DNA from: Dactylosporangium vinaceum
Lineage (GTDB): Bacteria; Actinomycetota; Actinomycetes; Mycobacteriales; Micromonosporaceae
Direction of reading: 5' to 3'
Length of the DNA: 64,000 nt
Assembly (NCBI RefSeq): GCF_019904175.1
Contig: NZ_CP061913.1
Location: 2,356,001-2,420,000, forward strand
The position numbers and the translations under genes were made by a program. Shown piece by piece: positions 44,696 through 54,557 of this stretch. Each line of letters starts with the position of its first letter. Positions within the stretch are counted from its first letter, which is position 1. The notes beneath the pieces were generated by a model. That model did not search any database, was not told where the DNA came from, and was given only the letters and a program-made list of their open reading frames with translations.

Positions 44696-45951
44696 GCGCG
44701 GCGCCGGTGCGGCTGCTCGTCGTCGGGGCGGGGCAGCGTGGCACCTGGTACTCGCGCCTCGCCGTGCGGACCGGTCGCGCCGAGATCGTCGCGGTGGCCG
44801 AGGCGGACCCCGCCCGGCGGGCCGCGTTCGCGAGCGAGTTCGGGATACCGGCGGAGCTGACGTTCGCGGGCTGGGAGCAGCTCGAACACGGCACTCGCCT
44901 CGCCGAGGCGGCGATCGTCGCCACCCAGGACGCCATGCACGAGGGGCCGGCGGTGCTGCTGGCCGGGCAGGGGTACCACCTGCTGCTCGAGAAGCCCATG
45001 GCCCCCGAGGAGGGCGCGGCCCGGCGGATCGCGGCCGCTGTCACCGAGGCCGGTGTGATCGCGGCGGTGTGTCATGTGCTGCGGTACACCCCGTACACCG
45101 CCGCGCTCAAGGAGCTGCTCGACGCCGGGCGCATCGGCCGGCTCGTGAGCATGCAGCACCTCGAACCGGTCGGTTGGTGGCACCAGGCGCACTCGTTCGT
45201 GCGCGGCAACTGGCGCAGTGCGGCCGTCTCGTCGCCGATGCTGCTGGCGAAAGCCTGTCATGACATCGATTGGCTGCTGTACCTCGCGGGCGAGCCCGTC
45301 CGCCGGGTGAGCTCGTTCGGCGGCCTTGCGCACTTCCGGGCCGATCAGCGCCCGGAGGGTGCCGGCGACAGGTGCCTGGACTGTGCGATCGAGCCCGAAT
45401 GCCCGTACTCGGCGCCGAAGCTCTACTTCCCGCTCGCGAAGGCGCCGCAGGAGCGCGCGGCCGGCGAACCGGTCGGCTGGCCGCTTTCCGTGGTGACCGC
45501 CGAAGGCACCCCGCAGAGCGTGCGGGAAGCGCTTGAGCATGGGCAGTACGGCCGCTGCGTCTATGCCTGTGACAACGACGTCGTCGATCACCAGGTGGTG
45601 TCGATGGAGCTGGCCGGCGGGGGGACGGTGTCGCTCACTATGACCGCGTTCACGCCGCTGGAGCACCGCAAGACGCGGCTGTTCGGCACCCATGGATTCA
45701 TCGACGGCGATGGGCATGCGCTGCGCGTCGTCGACTTCCGCACCGGGGCGGACGAGACGATCGACGTGGCCGCGCCGCGCCCCGGGGACCACTCCGACGG
45801 CGACGCGAACCTGGTGGCGGCGTTCGTCGGCGCGGTGGCCGCGAACGACGGCGGGCTGCTGCGCTCCGATGTGCACACCAGCCTCGCCGGGCACCTGGTC
45901 GTGTGGGCAGCCGAAAAAGCGCGCCTCGACGGGACCGTCGAGGCGCTCTGA
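44692..45951 (+). CDS. Gfo/Idh/MocA-family oxidoreductase
   Basis: The 419-residue protein has an NAD(P)-binding Rossmann domain (VRLLVVGAGQRGTWYSRLA, AEADPARRAAFASEFGI), the family signature LLLEKPMAPE and the catalytic-side CHDIDWLLYLAG. A Cys cluster (CLDCAIEPECPYS) in the second domain could bind metal, as in some subgroups. It probably oxidises a sugar or cyclitol derivative, or acts as a GH109-like NAD-dependent glycosidase; the sequence does not decide. It follows deoR and a small ORF with ATGA overlaps, so it belongs to the same transcript. It ends 13 bp before a convergent hydrolase gene. Confidence 0.88.
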   Translation: MSAAPVRLLVVGAGQRGTWYSRLAVRTGRAEIVAVAEADPARRAAFASEFGIPAELTFAGWEQLEHGTRLAEAAIVATQDAMHEGPAVLLAGQGYHLLLEKPMAPEEGAARRIAAAVTEAGVIAAVCHVLRYTPYTAALKELLDAGRIGRLVSMQHLEPVGWWHQAHSFVRGNWRSAAVSSPMLLAKACHDIDWLLYLAGEPVRRVSSFGGLAHFRADQRPEGAGDRCLDCAIEPECPYSAPKLYFPLAKAPQERAAGEPVGWPLSVVTAEGTPQSVREALEHGQYGRCVYACDNDVVDHQVVSMELAGGGTVSLTMTAFTPLEHRKTRLFGTHGFIDGDGHALRVVDFRTGADETIDVAAPRPGDHSDGDANLVAAFVGAVAANDGGLLRSDVHTSLAGHLVVWAAEKARLDGTVEAL

Positions 45952-45964
45952 TCCGGGGGACTGT

Positions 45965-47008
45965 TCAGCAGCGAACCTGGCGCAGCGCGTCGAGGAACCG
46001 GCCCGGCTGGGTGAACGCGGCGAAGTGGCTCGCGCCCTCGATGAGGACCAGCTCCTTCTGCGGCGCCTGGACCTCGGCGAAGTACTCGACCGCCGGCTCG
46101 GTCAGAGTGACCACGTCGTTGGCGCCCTGGAACAGGTAGAACGGGACCTCGAACGAGGTGCCGTGCGCCCGGGCGTCCCACTGCATGAACTGACCGAACA
46201 TGGTGTCGCGGGACTTGCCGAAGCCCTTCAGCCACGCCTGCACGTCGGCCAGCGAGTAGTCCGGCTTGGTGAGCAGCAGCTTGAACAGGTTGGTGAGCGC
46301 GGCGTTGCCGGTGGTCGGGTCGGTGCCCATGCTCCACTGCATGCGCACGCCCCACTGCTTGACGTCCCAGGCACGCGGGTCGGCGTCGAGCTTCTCGAGC
46401 GCGGCCACACCGCGCTTGTTGCCCGCCTCCCGGAGGCGCTCGATGGTGTCGAGGCGGCCCTGGCGCTCGTTCTCGACCATGTTCACGTAGAAGTCGGTGC
46501 CGACGTAGGCGCAGAACAGGTCGGGGCGCTGCTGCACCATCGGCACGCCCACGATGGTGCCCATCGAGCCGGCCATCAGGACGATGCGCTCCTGGCCGAA
46601 GTACTCGCGCAGGTGCTCCGCGACCGCGATGCCGTCGCGCACCATCAGATCGAAGTCCATCTCGGCCGCGTTGAAGCCGTTGCGCCGCAGGGTCTTGCCG
46701 GCGCCGCGGCGGTCCCACTGCACGACGGTGAAGTGCCGCTCCCATTCGCGCAGCACCGGGGTGAAGACCGAGTAGGGGGAGCCGGGGCCGCCGTGCACGA
46801 CGAGCAGGACCGGGTTGTTGCGGTCCTCGCCGCGGATCTGCAGCCACTGCTCGACGCCGCCGACGTTGAGGTATCGGCCCTCGACCACGCGGTCGGGGCC
46901 GGTGATGCGGGCGTCGGCGGCGCGCTGCTGCTTGCGGATCGCCCGGTAGGCGAGCGGTGCGGCGGCGACGACGGCGGCGGAAGCGGCGGTGATGGCGAGA
47001 ACAGACAT
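45965..47008 (-). CDS. Alpha/beta hydrolase (proline iminopeptidase-like), membrane anchored
   Basis: The 347-residue protein has an N-terminal hydrophobic segment (about residues 2-20). The hydrolase fold follows: VVHGGPGSPYSVF (oxyanion loop), QWDRRGAGKT, nucleophile Ser in LMAGSMGTIVG, acid in FQGANDVVT and the final His in EGASHFAAF. The HGGPG motif places it near proline iminopeptidase and related esterases. It is divergent from a tetR gene; the 27-bp palindrome in between suggests TetR control. The substrate is unknown. Confidence 0.88.
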   Translation of the reverse strand: MSVLAITAASAAVVAAAPLAYRAIRKQQRAADARITGPDRVVEGRYLNVGGVEQWLQIRGEDRNNPVLLVVHGGPGSPYSVFTPVLREWERHFTVVQWDRRGAGKTLRRNGFNAAEMDFDLMVRDGIAVAEHLREYFGQERIVLMAGSMGTIVGVPMVQQRPDLFCAYVGTDFYVNMVENERQGRLDTIERLREAGNKRGVAALEKLDADPRAWDVKQWGVRMQWSMGTDPTTGNAALTNLFKLLLTKPDYSLADVQAWLKGFGKSRDTMFGQFMQWDARAHGTSFEVPFYLFQGANDVVTLTEPAVEYFAEVQAPQKELVLIEGASHFAAFTQPGRFLDALRQVRC

Positions 47009-47058
47009 TGTGGAACCCTCCCCGGTTTGCCTTGCGGCGTTTCCTTGATGCCATGACT

Positions 47059-47085
47059 GTACACAAGTCTCAGACGTTTGTACAA
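47059..47085. promoter_or_regulatory. 27-bp palindromic operator in the hydrolase-tetR intergenic region
   Basis: TGTACACAAGTCT-C-AGACGTTTGTACA: arms match at 11 of 13 positions around a central C. It covers the likely -35 (TTGTAC, 47079-47084) of the rightward tetR gene, whose -10 is TATGCT at 47103-47108. Confidence 0.65.
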
Positions 47086-47114
47086 GACAGAATTTTTAGA
47101 CGTATGCTTCAGAC

Positions 47115-47699
47115 ATGGGTAACCGGGAGAAGCTCCTCGACGGCGCGCTGCAGTGCCTGCTCGAGAAGGGGTACGCGGCCACGACCGCACGCGACATCGC
47201 CAAGGCGGCCGGGGTGAGCCTGGCGGCGATCAACTACCACTTCAGGACCACCGAGGGCCTGCTCAACGAGGCTCTCCAGCAGGCGCTTGAGCAGTGGGGC
47301 GACGAGATGGAGCGGGCTCTGACATCGGCGGGCGACGTCGCCGACCCGGCCGAGCGGTTCGAGGCGGTGTGGACGAACGTGATCGCCTCGGTGACCGCGA
47401 ACCGGCAGCTGTGGACCACGCAGTTCGAGCTGGTCACGCAGCTGGGCCGGCAGCCGGAGCCGGCACCGCAGTGGGCCGAGCCGCAGCGGCAGGCCCAGGC
47501 CGGGCTGGCCGCGCTCTTCCACGGGATCGACGCGGGCGCGGAGCCGGAGCTGGCCCGGGTGGTCGGCGGCTTCTACCACGCCCTGCTCACCGGCGTGGTC
47601 GTCCAGAACCTCACGACGCCGGGCCAGGCGATGAGCGGCCGCGATCTCGCTGTGGCGCTGCGCGAGATCAGCCGGCGACTGGCGCCAGCCACCGCCTAG
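47115..47699 (+). CDS. TetR-family transcriptional regulator
   Basis: The 194-residue protein has an N-terminal HTH (REKLLDGALQCLLEKGYAATTARDIAKAAGVSLAAINYHFRTTEGLLNEAL) and a C-terminal ligand domain. TATGCT ends 6 nt before the ATG, so the mRNA is leaderless. It is divergent from the alpha/beta hydrolase gene and probably represses both itself and the hydrolase via the palindrome at 47059-47085. Confidence 0.9.
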   Translation: MGNREKLLDGALQCLLEKGYAATTARDIAKAAGVSLAAINYHFRTTEGLLNEALQQALEQWGDEMERALTSAGDVADPAERFEAVWTNVIASVTANRQLWTTQFELVTQLGRQPEPAPQWAEPQRQAQAGLAALFHGIDAGAEPELARVVGGFYHALLTGVVVQNLTTPGQAMSGRDLAVALREISRRLAPATA

Positions 47700-47720
47700 G
47701 GAGCGCGGACGGCTCGCCTT

Positions 47721-47758
47721 CGCGCGGCGCGGACGGCGGCTTCCCGTCGCGCCGCGCG
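47721..47758. terminator. Hairpin terminator after tetR
   Basis: CGCGCGGCGCG, a 16-nt loop, then CGCGCCGCGCG: perfect 11-bp arms 22 bp past the stop. The remaining intergenic DNA to 48033 holds the hairpin element at 47964-48000 and no supported gene. Confidence 0.65.
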
Positions 47759-47963
47759 GGATCGGCCGGCGGCTGCTGGCGGCGTGGACCCGTGTCGGTC
47801 GCCTCGCTTGCCCGCGAGAGCGGCCGACGGCCCGGGGCCATCACGGTGAGCGCGCGGACGGTCGGCTTGTGCCGTGCCGCCCGACACCGGCCGCCAGACA
47901 CCGGCCGCGCGGTGATGTAACAAATGGCTACAAATCGGGCGAATACCCCGTCAGGCGAAAAAT

Positions 47964-48000
47964 CCGATATGTCGAGGCGCGCCAGCGCCCGACATATCGG
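47964..48000. repeat. Dispersed hairpin element, copy C
   Basis: Outer arms CCGATATGTCG and CGACATATCGG (perfect 11 bp) enclose the inner stem GGCGC-gcca-GCGCC. It lies in the intergenic region between the tetR gene and the MBL-fold gene. Confidence 0.8.
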
Positions 48001-48033
48001 CCGCAGCGTGCGCAGCGAGATCAGCGCGGGGGC

Positions 48034-48831
48034 TCAGGTCAGTGCATTCAACTGCAGATATCCCCGCTGTACCGCGGGCAGGCTGACATCCTGCGGAAAC
48101 GGTGACTTGGCGGCGACCCGCTCCGGTGGTGCTCCGTCCGCGTCGCCTTCACGGATCAGCCAGGCCAGGGCGGCCAGGTGCTCGTGCTGGGCGGTGACGA
48201 AGGGGAGGCCGACCACGGCGCCGTGGCCCGGTACGACGAGGGAGTCCGGGGTGAGCCGGGTCAGGAGCGCGGCTACTGTGTCGGGCCAGTCGAGCGGGTA
48301 CGCGTCGTCGAACTGCGGCGGGCCGCTCTCCTCGACCAGATCTCCGGCGATGAGCACGTCCGCGTCGGGGACCAGCACGGCCAGGTCGCCGATCGAGTGG
48401 CCGCGGCCGAAGTGGCGCAGCTGCACCGGACGGTCGCCCAGGTCGAGGTCGGCCGCGGCGCGGACCAGTTCGGTGGGCGCGGACGGGGTGGTGCAGGCGA
48501 GTTCGGAGGCCATGTCCGGGTATTCGACGGCGGCCCGCGCGTGCATCGCCGGGCCGATCAGCCGGGCGGCCTCCTCGTGGGCCCAGATCTTGGCGCCGGC
48601 GAAGACCTGGTTGCCGAAGCTGTGGTCGAAGTGATGATGGGTGTTGACGACGGTGAGCGGGAGCGCTGTCACCCGGCGTACTGCGGCCAGAAGCTCCTGG
48701 GCCTGCACCGCCGTCGACAGGGTGTCGACGACGAGCGCCGACTCGCCGCCGACGACGAGTGTCGCGTTGACGTCGAGCACCGGGTGGCGCAGGACGTGCA
48801 CCCCGGAGCCGATCTCGTGCAGGAACGTCAT
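48034..48831 (-). CDS. MBL-fold metallo-hydrolase
   Basis: The 265-residue protein has the metallo-beta-lactamase fold with the zinc motif NTHHHFDHSFGN (HxHxDH), a third His in RHFGRGHSIGDL, Asp in LIAGDLVEESGPP and a last His in VVPGHGAVVG. I chose ATG 48831 (MTFLHEIGSGVHVLR) because the family similarity starts there; an upstream in-frame ATG adds an unrelated 19 residues. A hydrolase of the glyoxalase II/SoxH-like broad group; the substrate is unknown. Confidence 0.88.
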   Translation of the reverse strand: MTFLHEIGSGVHVLRHPVLDVNATLVVGGESALVVDTLSTAVQAQELLAAVRRVTALPLTVVNTHHHFDHSFGNQVFAGAKIWAHEEAARLIGPAMHARAAVEYPDMASELACTTPSAPTELVRAAADLDLGDRPVQLRHFGRGHSIGDLAVLVPDADVLIAGDLVEESGPPQFDDAYPLDWPDTVAALLTRLTPDSLVVPGHGAVVGLPFVTAQHEHLAALAWLIREGDADGAPPERVAAKSPFPQDVSLPAVQRGYLQLNALT

Positions 48832-48913
48832 GCCCAACCCCCCGAACAAGTGTATGCCGCGCCCGGCCGACGGCCCTGCGCCCGTCACGCGCCGTTCGCC
48901 GTGCTGGTTGGTG

Positions 48914-49315
48914 CTACTCCATGATGTTCGCCAGGAAGCGGGCGCGGTCCACGATCACCCGCTCGATCCGGCCCTCGGCTACCACCTGTTTGCCGTCGCG
49001 GACCACGATCTCGAACGTCAGGCGCCGGCCGTCGACCTTTGCCAGGCGGGCCTCGGCCGTCACGTGGCCGCCGATCGGGGTTGCGGCGCGGTGCTCCAGG
49101 TCGGCTCGGGTGCCGACGGTGGTGTAGCCGGGTGGGAGGCGGCGGGCGGTGGCCCCGACGGTGGCCGCCTCGGCCAGGGCCAGGACGCGGGGTGTGGCCA
49201 GCACGGGGACGTCGCCCGAGCCCATGGCCTGGGCGGTGTCGGCGTCGGTGACCGTGAGCTCGACACGGGTGACGGCACCGGTCCAGGAGGAGGCATCAAC
49301 CGAGTGAGGCTGCAT
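48914..49315 (-). CDS. Hotdog-fold thioesterase (fluoroacetyl-CoA thioesterase-like)
   Basis: This 133-residue protein resembles the FlK-like thioesterase family: GSGDVPVLATPRVLALAEAATVGA, then TTVGTRADLEHRAATPIGGHVTAEARL and a C-terminal strand GKQVVAEGRIERVIVDRARF. The Thr, Glu and His positions used for catalysis in FlK appear to be present (T in LATPRV, E in AEAATV, H in IGGHV). It would hydrolyse an acyl-CoA. It is divergent from the sirtuin gene with 42 bp between them. Confidence 0.85.
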   Translation of the reverse strand: MQPHSVDASSWTGAVTRVELTVTDADTAQAMGSGDVPVLATPRVLALAEAATVGATARRLPPGYTTVGTRADLEHRAATPIGGHVTAEARLAKVDGRRLTFEIVVRDGKQVVAEGRIERVIVDRARFLANIME

Positions 49316-49357
49316 ACTCGCAAGCTTATCGACCGGACATTGCCTACCCTGAGCGCC

Positions 49358-50101
49358 ATGTACGAGGCGACGGAGTGGATCGCACAGGGGCACGTGGTGG
49401 CGCTGACCGGGGCCGGGATCTCCACCGACTCCGGGATTCCGGACTTCCGCGGGCCCAACGGCGTGTGGACGCGCGATCCGGAGGCGATGAAACTGTCGTC
49501 GATCGAGCACTACGTCGCCGATCCGGACGTGCGGCGGCGGGCCTGGCAGGAGCGGCTCACCCATCCGGCCTGGTCGGCGCAGCCCAACGCCGCGCACCTG
49601 GCGTTGGCCGACCTCGACCGGGCCGGGCTGCTCGACGCGGTGGTCACGCAGAACATCGACGGGCTCCACCAGCGGGGCGGCCTGCCCGGGGACAAGGTCA
49701 TCGAGCTGCACGGGACCGTGCACGAGACCGAGTGCCTGCAGTGCGGCGCGCGCGGCCCGATGCCGGAGACCCTGGCCCGCGTCCGCGCGGGCGAGGACGA
49801 CCCGGCCTGCCTCGGGTGCGGCGGCATGCTCAAGTCGGCGACGATCTCGTTCGGGCAGCAGATGAACATGGCGACACTGACGGCCGCGGCCGAGGCGTCC
49901 ATGTACTGCCGCACGTTCATCGCCATCGGCACGTCGCTCACGGTCCACCCGGCCGCGGGGCTCGTCACGGTGGCGGCGAAGCAGGGCGCGAAGATCGTCA
50001 TCCTGAACGACGCCGAGACCCCCTACGACGCGATCGCCGACGAGGTCATCCGGGAGCCGATCGGCCAGGTCCTCCCGAAGCTGACCGCCCCCGCCACCTG
50101 A
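49358..50101 (+). CDS. NAD-dependent protein deacylase, sirtuin (Sir2)
   Basis: The 247-residue sirtuin has GAGISTDSGIPDFRG, the TQNIDGLHQRGG motif and the catalytic His in ELHGTVHE. A zinc site has Cys pairs in CLQCGA and CLGCGG, followed by GTSLTVHPAAGL and ILNDAETPYD. It removes acyl groups from lysine with NAD. TACCCT (49345-49350) ends 7 nt before the ATG, so the mRNA is leaderless; other in-frame starts upstream lie inside the thioesterase gene region. It is convergent with the PH-domain gene. Confidence 0.94.
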   Translation: MYEATEWIAQGHVVALTGAGISTDSGIPDFRGPNGVWTRDPEAMKLSSIEHYVADPDVRRRAWQERLTHPAWSAQPNAAHLALADLDRAGLLDAVVTQNIDGLHQRGGLPGDKVIELHGTVHETECLQCGARGPMPETLARVRAGEDDPACLGCGGMLKSATISFGQQMNMATLTAAAEASMYCRTFIAIGTSLTVHPAAGLVTVAAKQGAKIVILNDAETPYDAIADEVIREPIGQVLPKLTAPAT

Positions 50102-50129
50102 CCCACCCCGACCGCCCGATGCGGGCGCC

Positions 50130-51533
50130 TTACGTGCCGCCGTTCCCGTCGTGCGCGCGGGCGCCCGTATCGGGCGTCGCTTCCACGGGGCCGCCCGCGT
50201 CCTCCGGGGGAGCGGCGTCCGGTGGGGGAGTGGCGGCGCGGGTGGTGGCCAGGTGGGCGGTGTAGGTGTGGCGGGCGGCGCGGGAGCGGGTGGCCAGGTC
50301 GTCGGCCAGACGGTAGGCGTCGGCGGCGTCGCGGAGGCGGGCGGTTGCGCTCAGGCGGCCCGCCGTGTCGACCGTGACCGTGGCCAGCGACAGGGCGCGC
50401 TGCCACGGGCCCTGGGTGATGCGGACGCTCTGGACGCGGGCCAGCGGTACGGCTATCAGTTCGCGGGTCAGCACGCCCTCGCGGACCACGACGAACTCGT
50501 CGGTCACCGCGACCCCGATGCGTGACCAGGCCAGCGGCGCCAGCCATCGGGCCCGGCGCGGCGGTGCGGCCACGGGGAGCGCGTGGGCGTCGGCTGTGGT
50601 GAGGGCGGCCTCTCGCAGTACCGCCGCAATCAGTTCGGCAGTGTCGGAGGCCGACGCCACCGGCACCAGCGTTCCGGCGCGGAGTTGCTCCTCGCCGTCG
50701 CCTCCGTAGCCGGCGACGTCCATGCGGGCGCGGGCCCAGCCGGCCGGGCGCCACAGCAGGGGCCACGTGACCTTGATGCCCTGCACGCGGCGCGGGGGGA
50801 CCGACTGGCTGCGCTTGTTGAGCAGGCCCTGCCGCACGCGCAGGGCGGTGCTGTCGTCGGCGATGCGGAAGTCCCACTCGTCGAGGACGCGGCGGACGGG
50901 CACCTGGAAGATGCCGAGGAACGCGGTGATCGTGCTGGCCGCGCCGATCAGGGTCCAGTCGGGGTGGTTGATCGCCGGGCCGAGCACGAAGACGGCGCCG
51001 ATCGGCACCGACAGCGCCTGCGGGGTGAGCAGTTGGGCGAGCATCAGGCGGCGGTTGTCGACGGCGAAGAGGGGGCGCTCCTGGTCGGGCCGGGTGGGGG
51101 CGGCGCCGGTGGCCAGGCCGAGGAGGGAGGCGCGCAGTTCGGTGGCGCCGGCGACGGTGAGGTACGCGAGCGGCGCCTCGGTCTTCCCGCCGCCGATCAC
51201 CTCCAGGCGCAGCTCGGCCAGGCCGAAGATCCGGGCCAGCGCGGGTCGCACGACGTCGATGGCCTGGACGCGTTCGAGGGGGATGCTGCGCACCCGGCGG
51301 GAGAGGAGGCCCTCGTGGATGCGCAGCTCACGTCCGGCTATCTCGTACCCGGTCACCGCCCACGCCACCGCCGAGACGACGATCGCGCCGACCAGGATCA
51401 CCAGCATCGCCATCAGCCAGTGCACGAGGCCCAGGTCGCTCAGCCCGCGCCAGGAGACGGCGACGGCGGCGAGTGCGACGAGCTTGGCCCCGCGCACGAG
51501 CGGCGTCAGGGGGTGCAGCCGCCGTCGGGTCAC
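50130..51533 (-). CDS. PH-domain (bPH2, YdbT-like) membrane protein
   Basis: The 467-residue protein has TM pairs at about residues 14-58 and 175-215 and three bPH2-type domains. Each contains the pattern of a short strand, a GLLxRRxxxIPLxRVQxI strand and a helix (for example LRIHEGLLSRRVRSIPLERVQAIDV and VVREGVLTRELIAVPLARVQSVRI). The tail is Pro/Ala-rich. GTG 51533 overlaps the stop of the YdbS-like gene (GTGA at 51530-51533). The pair corresponds to YdbS/YdbT of Bacillus, of unclear envelope function. Confidence 0.88.
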   Translation of the reverse strand: MTRRRLHPLTPLVRGAKLVALAAVAVSWRGLSDLGLVHWLMAMLVILVGAIVVSAVAWAVTGYEIAGRELRIHEGLLSRRVRSIPLERVQAIDVVRPALARIFGLAELRLEVIGGGKTEAPLAYLTVAGATELRASLLGLATGAAPTRPDQERPLFAVDNRRLMLAQLLTPQALSVPIGAVFVLGPAINHPDWTLIGAASTITAFLGIFQVPVRRVLDEWDFRIADDSTALRVRQGLLNKRSQSVPPRRVQGIKVTWPLLWRPAGWARARMDVAGYGGDGEEQLRAGTLVPVASASDTAELIAAVLREAALTTADAHALPVAAPPRRARWLAPLAWSRIGVAVTDEFVVVREGVLTRELIAVPLARVQSVRITQGPWQRALSLATVTVDTAGRLSATARLRDAADAYRLADDLATRSRAARHTYTAHLATTRAATPPPDAAPPEDAGGPVEATPDTGARAHDGNGGT

Positions 51534-52030
51534 AGGCCCTCTTCGCGGATCTCGCCGAGTGCGGCCAGCCGGTCGCGCAGCCGGGTCGCCTCGGCCGCCT
51601 GGAGGCCGGGGACGGTGGCGTCGCTGGCGGCGGCCGCGGTGTGCAGGGTGACGGTGGCCAGGCCGGCGGCGCGTTCCAGGGGGCCGGCGGTGACGTCGAC
51701 GAACTGCATCCGCGCGTACGGCACGATCGACAGCCGGCGGATCAGCAGCCCGTGGCGGACCAGGAGGTCGTCGGCCCGCTCGGCGTAGCCCCAGGCGCGG
51801 ATGGAGCGGCGCAGGAAGAACGCGCGGACGCCGGCGACGACGAGCACCGCGGCCGCGGCCGCGAACATCCACTTCGACCAGAGCACCCCGGCGACGAGTG
51901 CGGCGAGGGCGAACAGGAGTGCCCAGGCACCGAGGACGGCCACCTTGACCAGGAAGTATCGCGGGGAGACCGGCCGCCAGGCGACCGTGTCCGGCCACGG
52001 GCGCAGCGGGTCCGGTGCGAGGGGACTCAC
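51530..52030 (-). CDS. PH-domain (bPH2, YdbS-like) membrane protein
   Basis: The 166-residue protein has two TM helices (about residues 26-68) and one bPH2 domain (DDLLVRHGLLIRRLSIVPYARMQFVDVTAGPLERAAGLATVTLHTAA). Its GTG start overlaps the stop of the upstream small zinc-ribbon-like gene (52027-52030) and its stop overlaps the YdbT-like gene, making a three-gene translationally coupled operon. Confidence 0.88.
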   Translation of the reverse strand: MSPLAPDPLRPWPDTVAWRPVSPRYFLVKVAVLGAWALLFALAALVAGVLWSKWMFAAAAAVLVVAGVRAFFLRRSIRAWGYAERADDLLVRHGLLIRRLSIVPYARMQFVDVTAGPLERAAGLATVTLHTAAAASDATVPGLQAAEATRLRDRLAALGEIREEGL

Positions 52031-52236
52031 CCTTCGAGCCTATCCCGGGCATCGATCGGCGCGGTCTCGCGGAGGAACCCGCGGGCGCCGAGGAAGTCCG
52101 ACAGGGAAGCCCGATGTTCCTCGCAGGCCAGCCAGGTCTTGCGCCGGTCGGGCACGTGCAGTTTCGGGTTGTTCCACAGCAGCCGCCAGACAGCCTGGGA
52201 GCGGCACCCCTTCGCGGAGCAGATCAGCTCGTCCAC
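52027..52236 (-). CDS. Small Cys/His-motif protein heading the PH-domain operon
   Basis: This 69-residue protein begins (M)DELICSAKGCRSQAVWRLLWNNPKL and has CEEH later; the C-x4-C and C-x2-H residues could bind a zinc ion. The family is widespread in actinobacteria and is sometimes annotated as acetone carboxylase, which this small protein cannot be. I chose GTG 52236 because family similarity starts there; CACACT lies 6 nt upstream, possibly a leaderless promoter. It overlaps the YdbS-like gene. Function unknown. Confidence 0.75.
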   Translation of the reverse strand: MDELICSAKGCRSQAVWRLLWNNPKLHVPDRRKTWLACEEHRASLSDFLGARGFLRETAPIDARDRLEG

Positions 52237-52551
52237 ACGTCGAGTGTGCGGCACGCCGGGAAAGGTGAGCGCCGGGCGGCCACGGGGGAAGCCGCCCGGC
52301 GACAGATGAATCGTACCCACTGCGGCACGGGTGATGTCCAGTCGTCCCGCCGGCCGGGTGACGAATATCCCGCCATCAATAGCCGCGTATGCGATATATC
52401 GGACGAAGCGGAAAACTAGGGAACTCTCAGCGGGCTCCCAGCGGCATCGGATCGCGATCGGTCGCCGCGCCGTGCGACGCTAGGTTGACCGACGCTAGGT
52501 TTGTAACCGCGTTAGGTTGACTGCAAAGCCGAAATCGTGCGTGGAGGACCG
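52237..52551. promoter_or_regulatory. Intergenic/promoter region before the MoxR operon
   Basis: About 315 bp. Near the right end GCTAGGTTGAC, GCTAGGTTTGT and GTTAGGTTGAC occur in a row (52480-52521), repeating a TAGGTT -10-like hexamer. GATCGCGATC (52449-52458) is a short palindrome. No gene is supported. Confidence 0.45.
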
Positions 52552-53621
<1,070 letters not shown>

Positions 53622-53637
<16 letters not shown>

Positions 53638-54557
53638 AGATCGAGAGCGGCGCCGGCCTGGACGACTCCCGCGCGGAGGTCGTCCTCAACCGCATGCAAC
53701 TGCTCGTCACCCGCAAGCTCGACGGCCTGCTCCAGGGCGACTACCTGGGGCTGCTGCCGGGGCCGGGGACGGAGGCGGGAGAGTCGCGGGAGTATCGCCC
53801 GGGCGACGACGTGCGCCGCATGGACTGGCCCGTCACCGCCCGCACGACGCTCCCGCACGTGCGCCAGACCGTCTCCGACCGCGAGCTGGAGACCTGGCTG
53901 GCCGTCGACCTGAGCGCCAGCCTCGACTTCGGCACGGCGCTCTACCTCAAGCGCGACCTCGCGGTGGCCGCCGCCGCCGCCATCGCCCACCTGACGGTCC
54001 GCGGTGGCAACCGCATAGGAGCCGTCGTGGGTACCGCGGACGCGACGAACCGCCTCCCGGCGCGCCCCGGTCGCAAGGATGCGCAGGGCCTGCTGCGCAC
54101 GATCGCGCACACCCGGGGCCGGCCCGGCCGCGCCGATCTCGGTGCGCTCATCGACATGCTCAACCGGCCGCCGCGCCGGCGCGGGCTGGCCGTGGTGATC
54201 TCGGACTTCATGACCCCGCCCGAGCAGTGGGCCCGCCCGCTGCGCAAGCTCGGCGTGCGCCACGACCTGCTCGCCGTGGAGGTCGTGGACCCGCGGGAGC
54301 TGGAGCTGCCCAACGTGGGGGTCATCGCGCTCGTCGACCCGGAGACGGGGCGCATGCACGAGGTACAGACGGCGGATCCGAAACTGCGGCACCGGTATGC
54401 CCATGCGGCCGCCGCCCAGCGCGCCGAGATAGCCGCCGCCCTGCGCGGCGCGAACGCGGCCCACCTGCGGCTGCGCACCGACTCCGACTGGCTTCTGGAC
54501 ATCGTCCGGTTCGTCGCGGCCCAGCGACACGCTCGAACTCGAGGTACGACCCGATGA
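53622..54557 (+). CDS. DUF58 domain protein
   Basis: The 311-residue protein has the DUF58 signature GESREYRPGDDVRRMDWPVTARTT and a degenerate VWA-like fold (LAVDLSASLDFG, VVISDFM). It overlaps moxR by 16 bp from this ATG; GTG 53634, which overlaps the moxR stop as GTGA, is an alternative start. Its own stop overlaps the VWA gene (ATGA at 54554-54557). It is probably a partner of the MoxR ATPase at the membrane. Confidence 0.9.
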
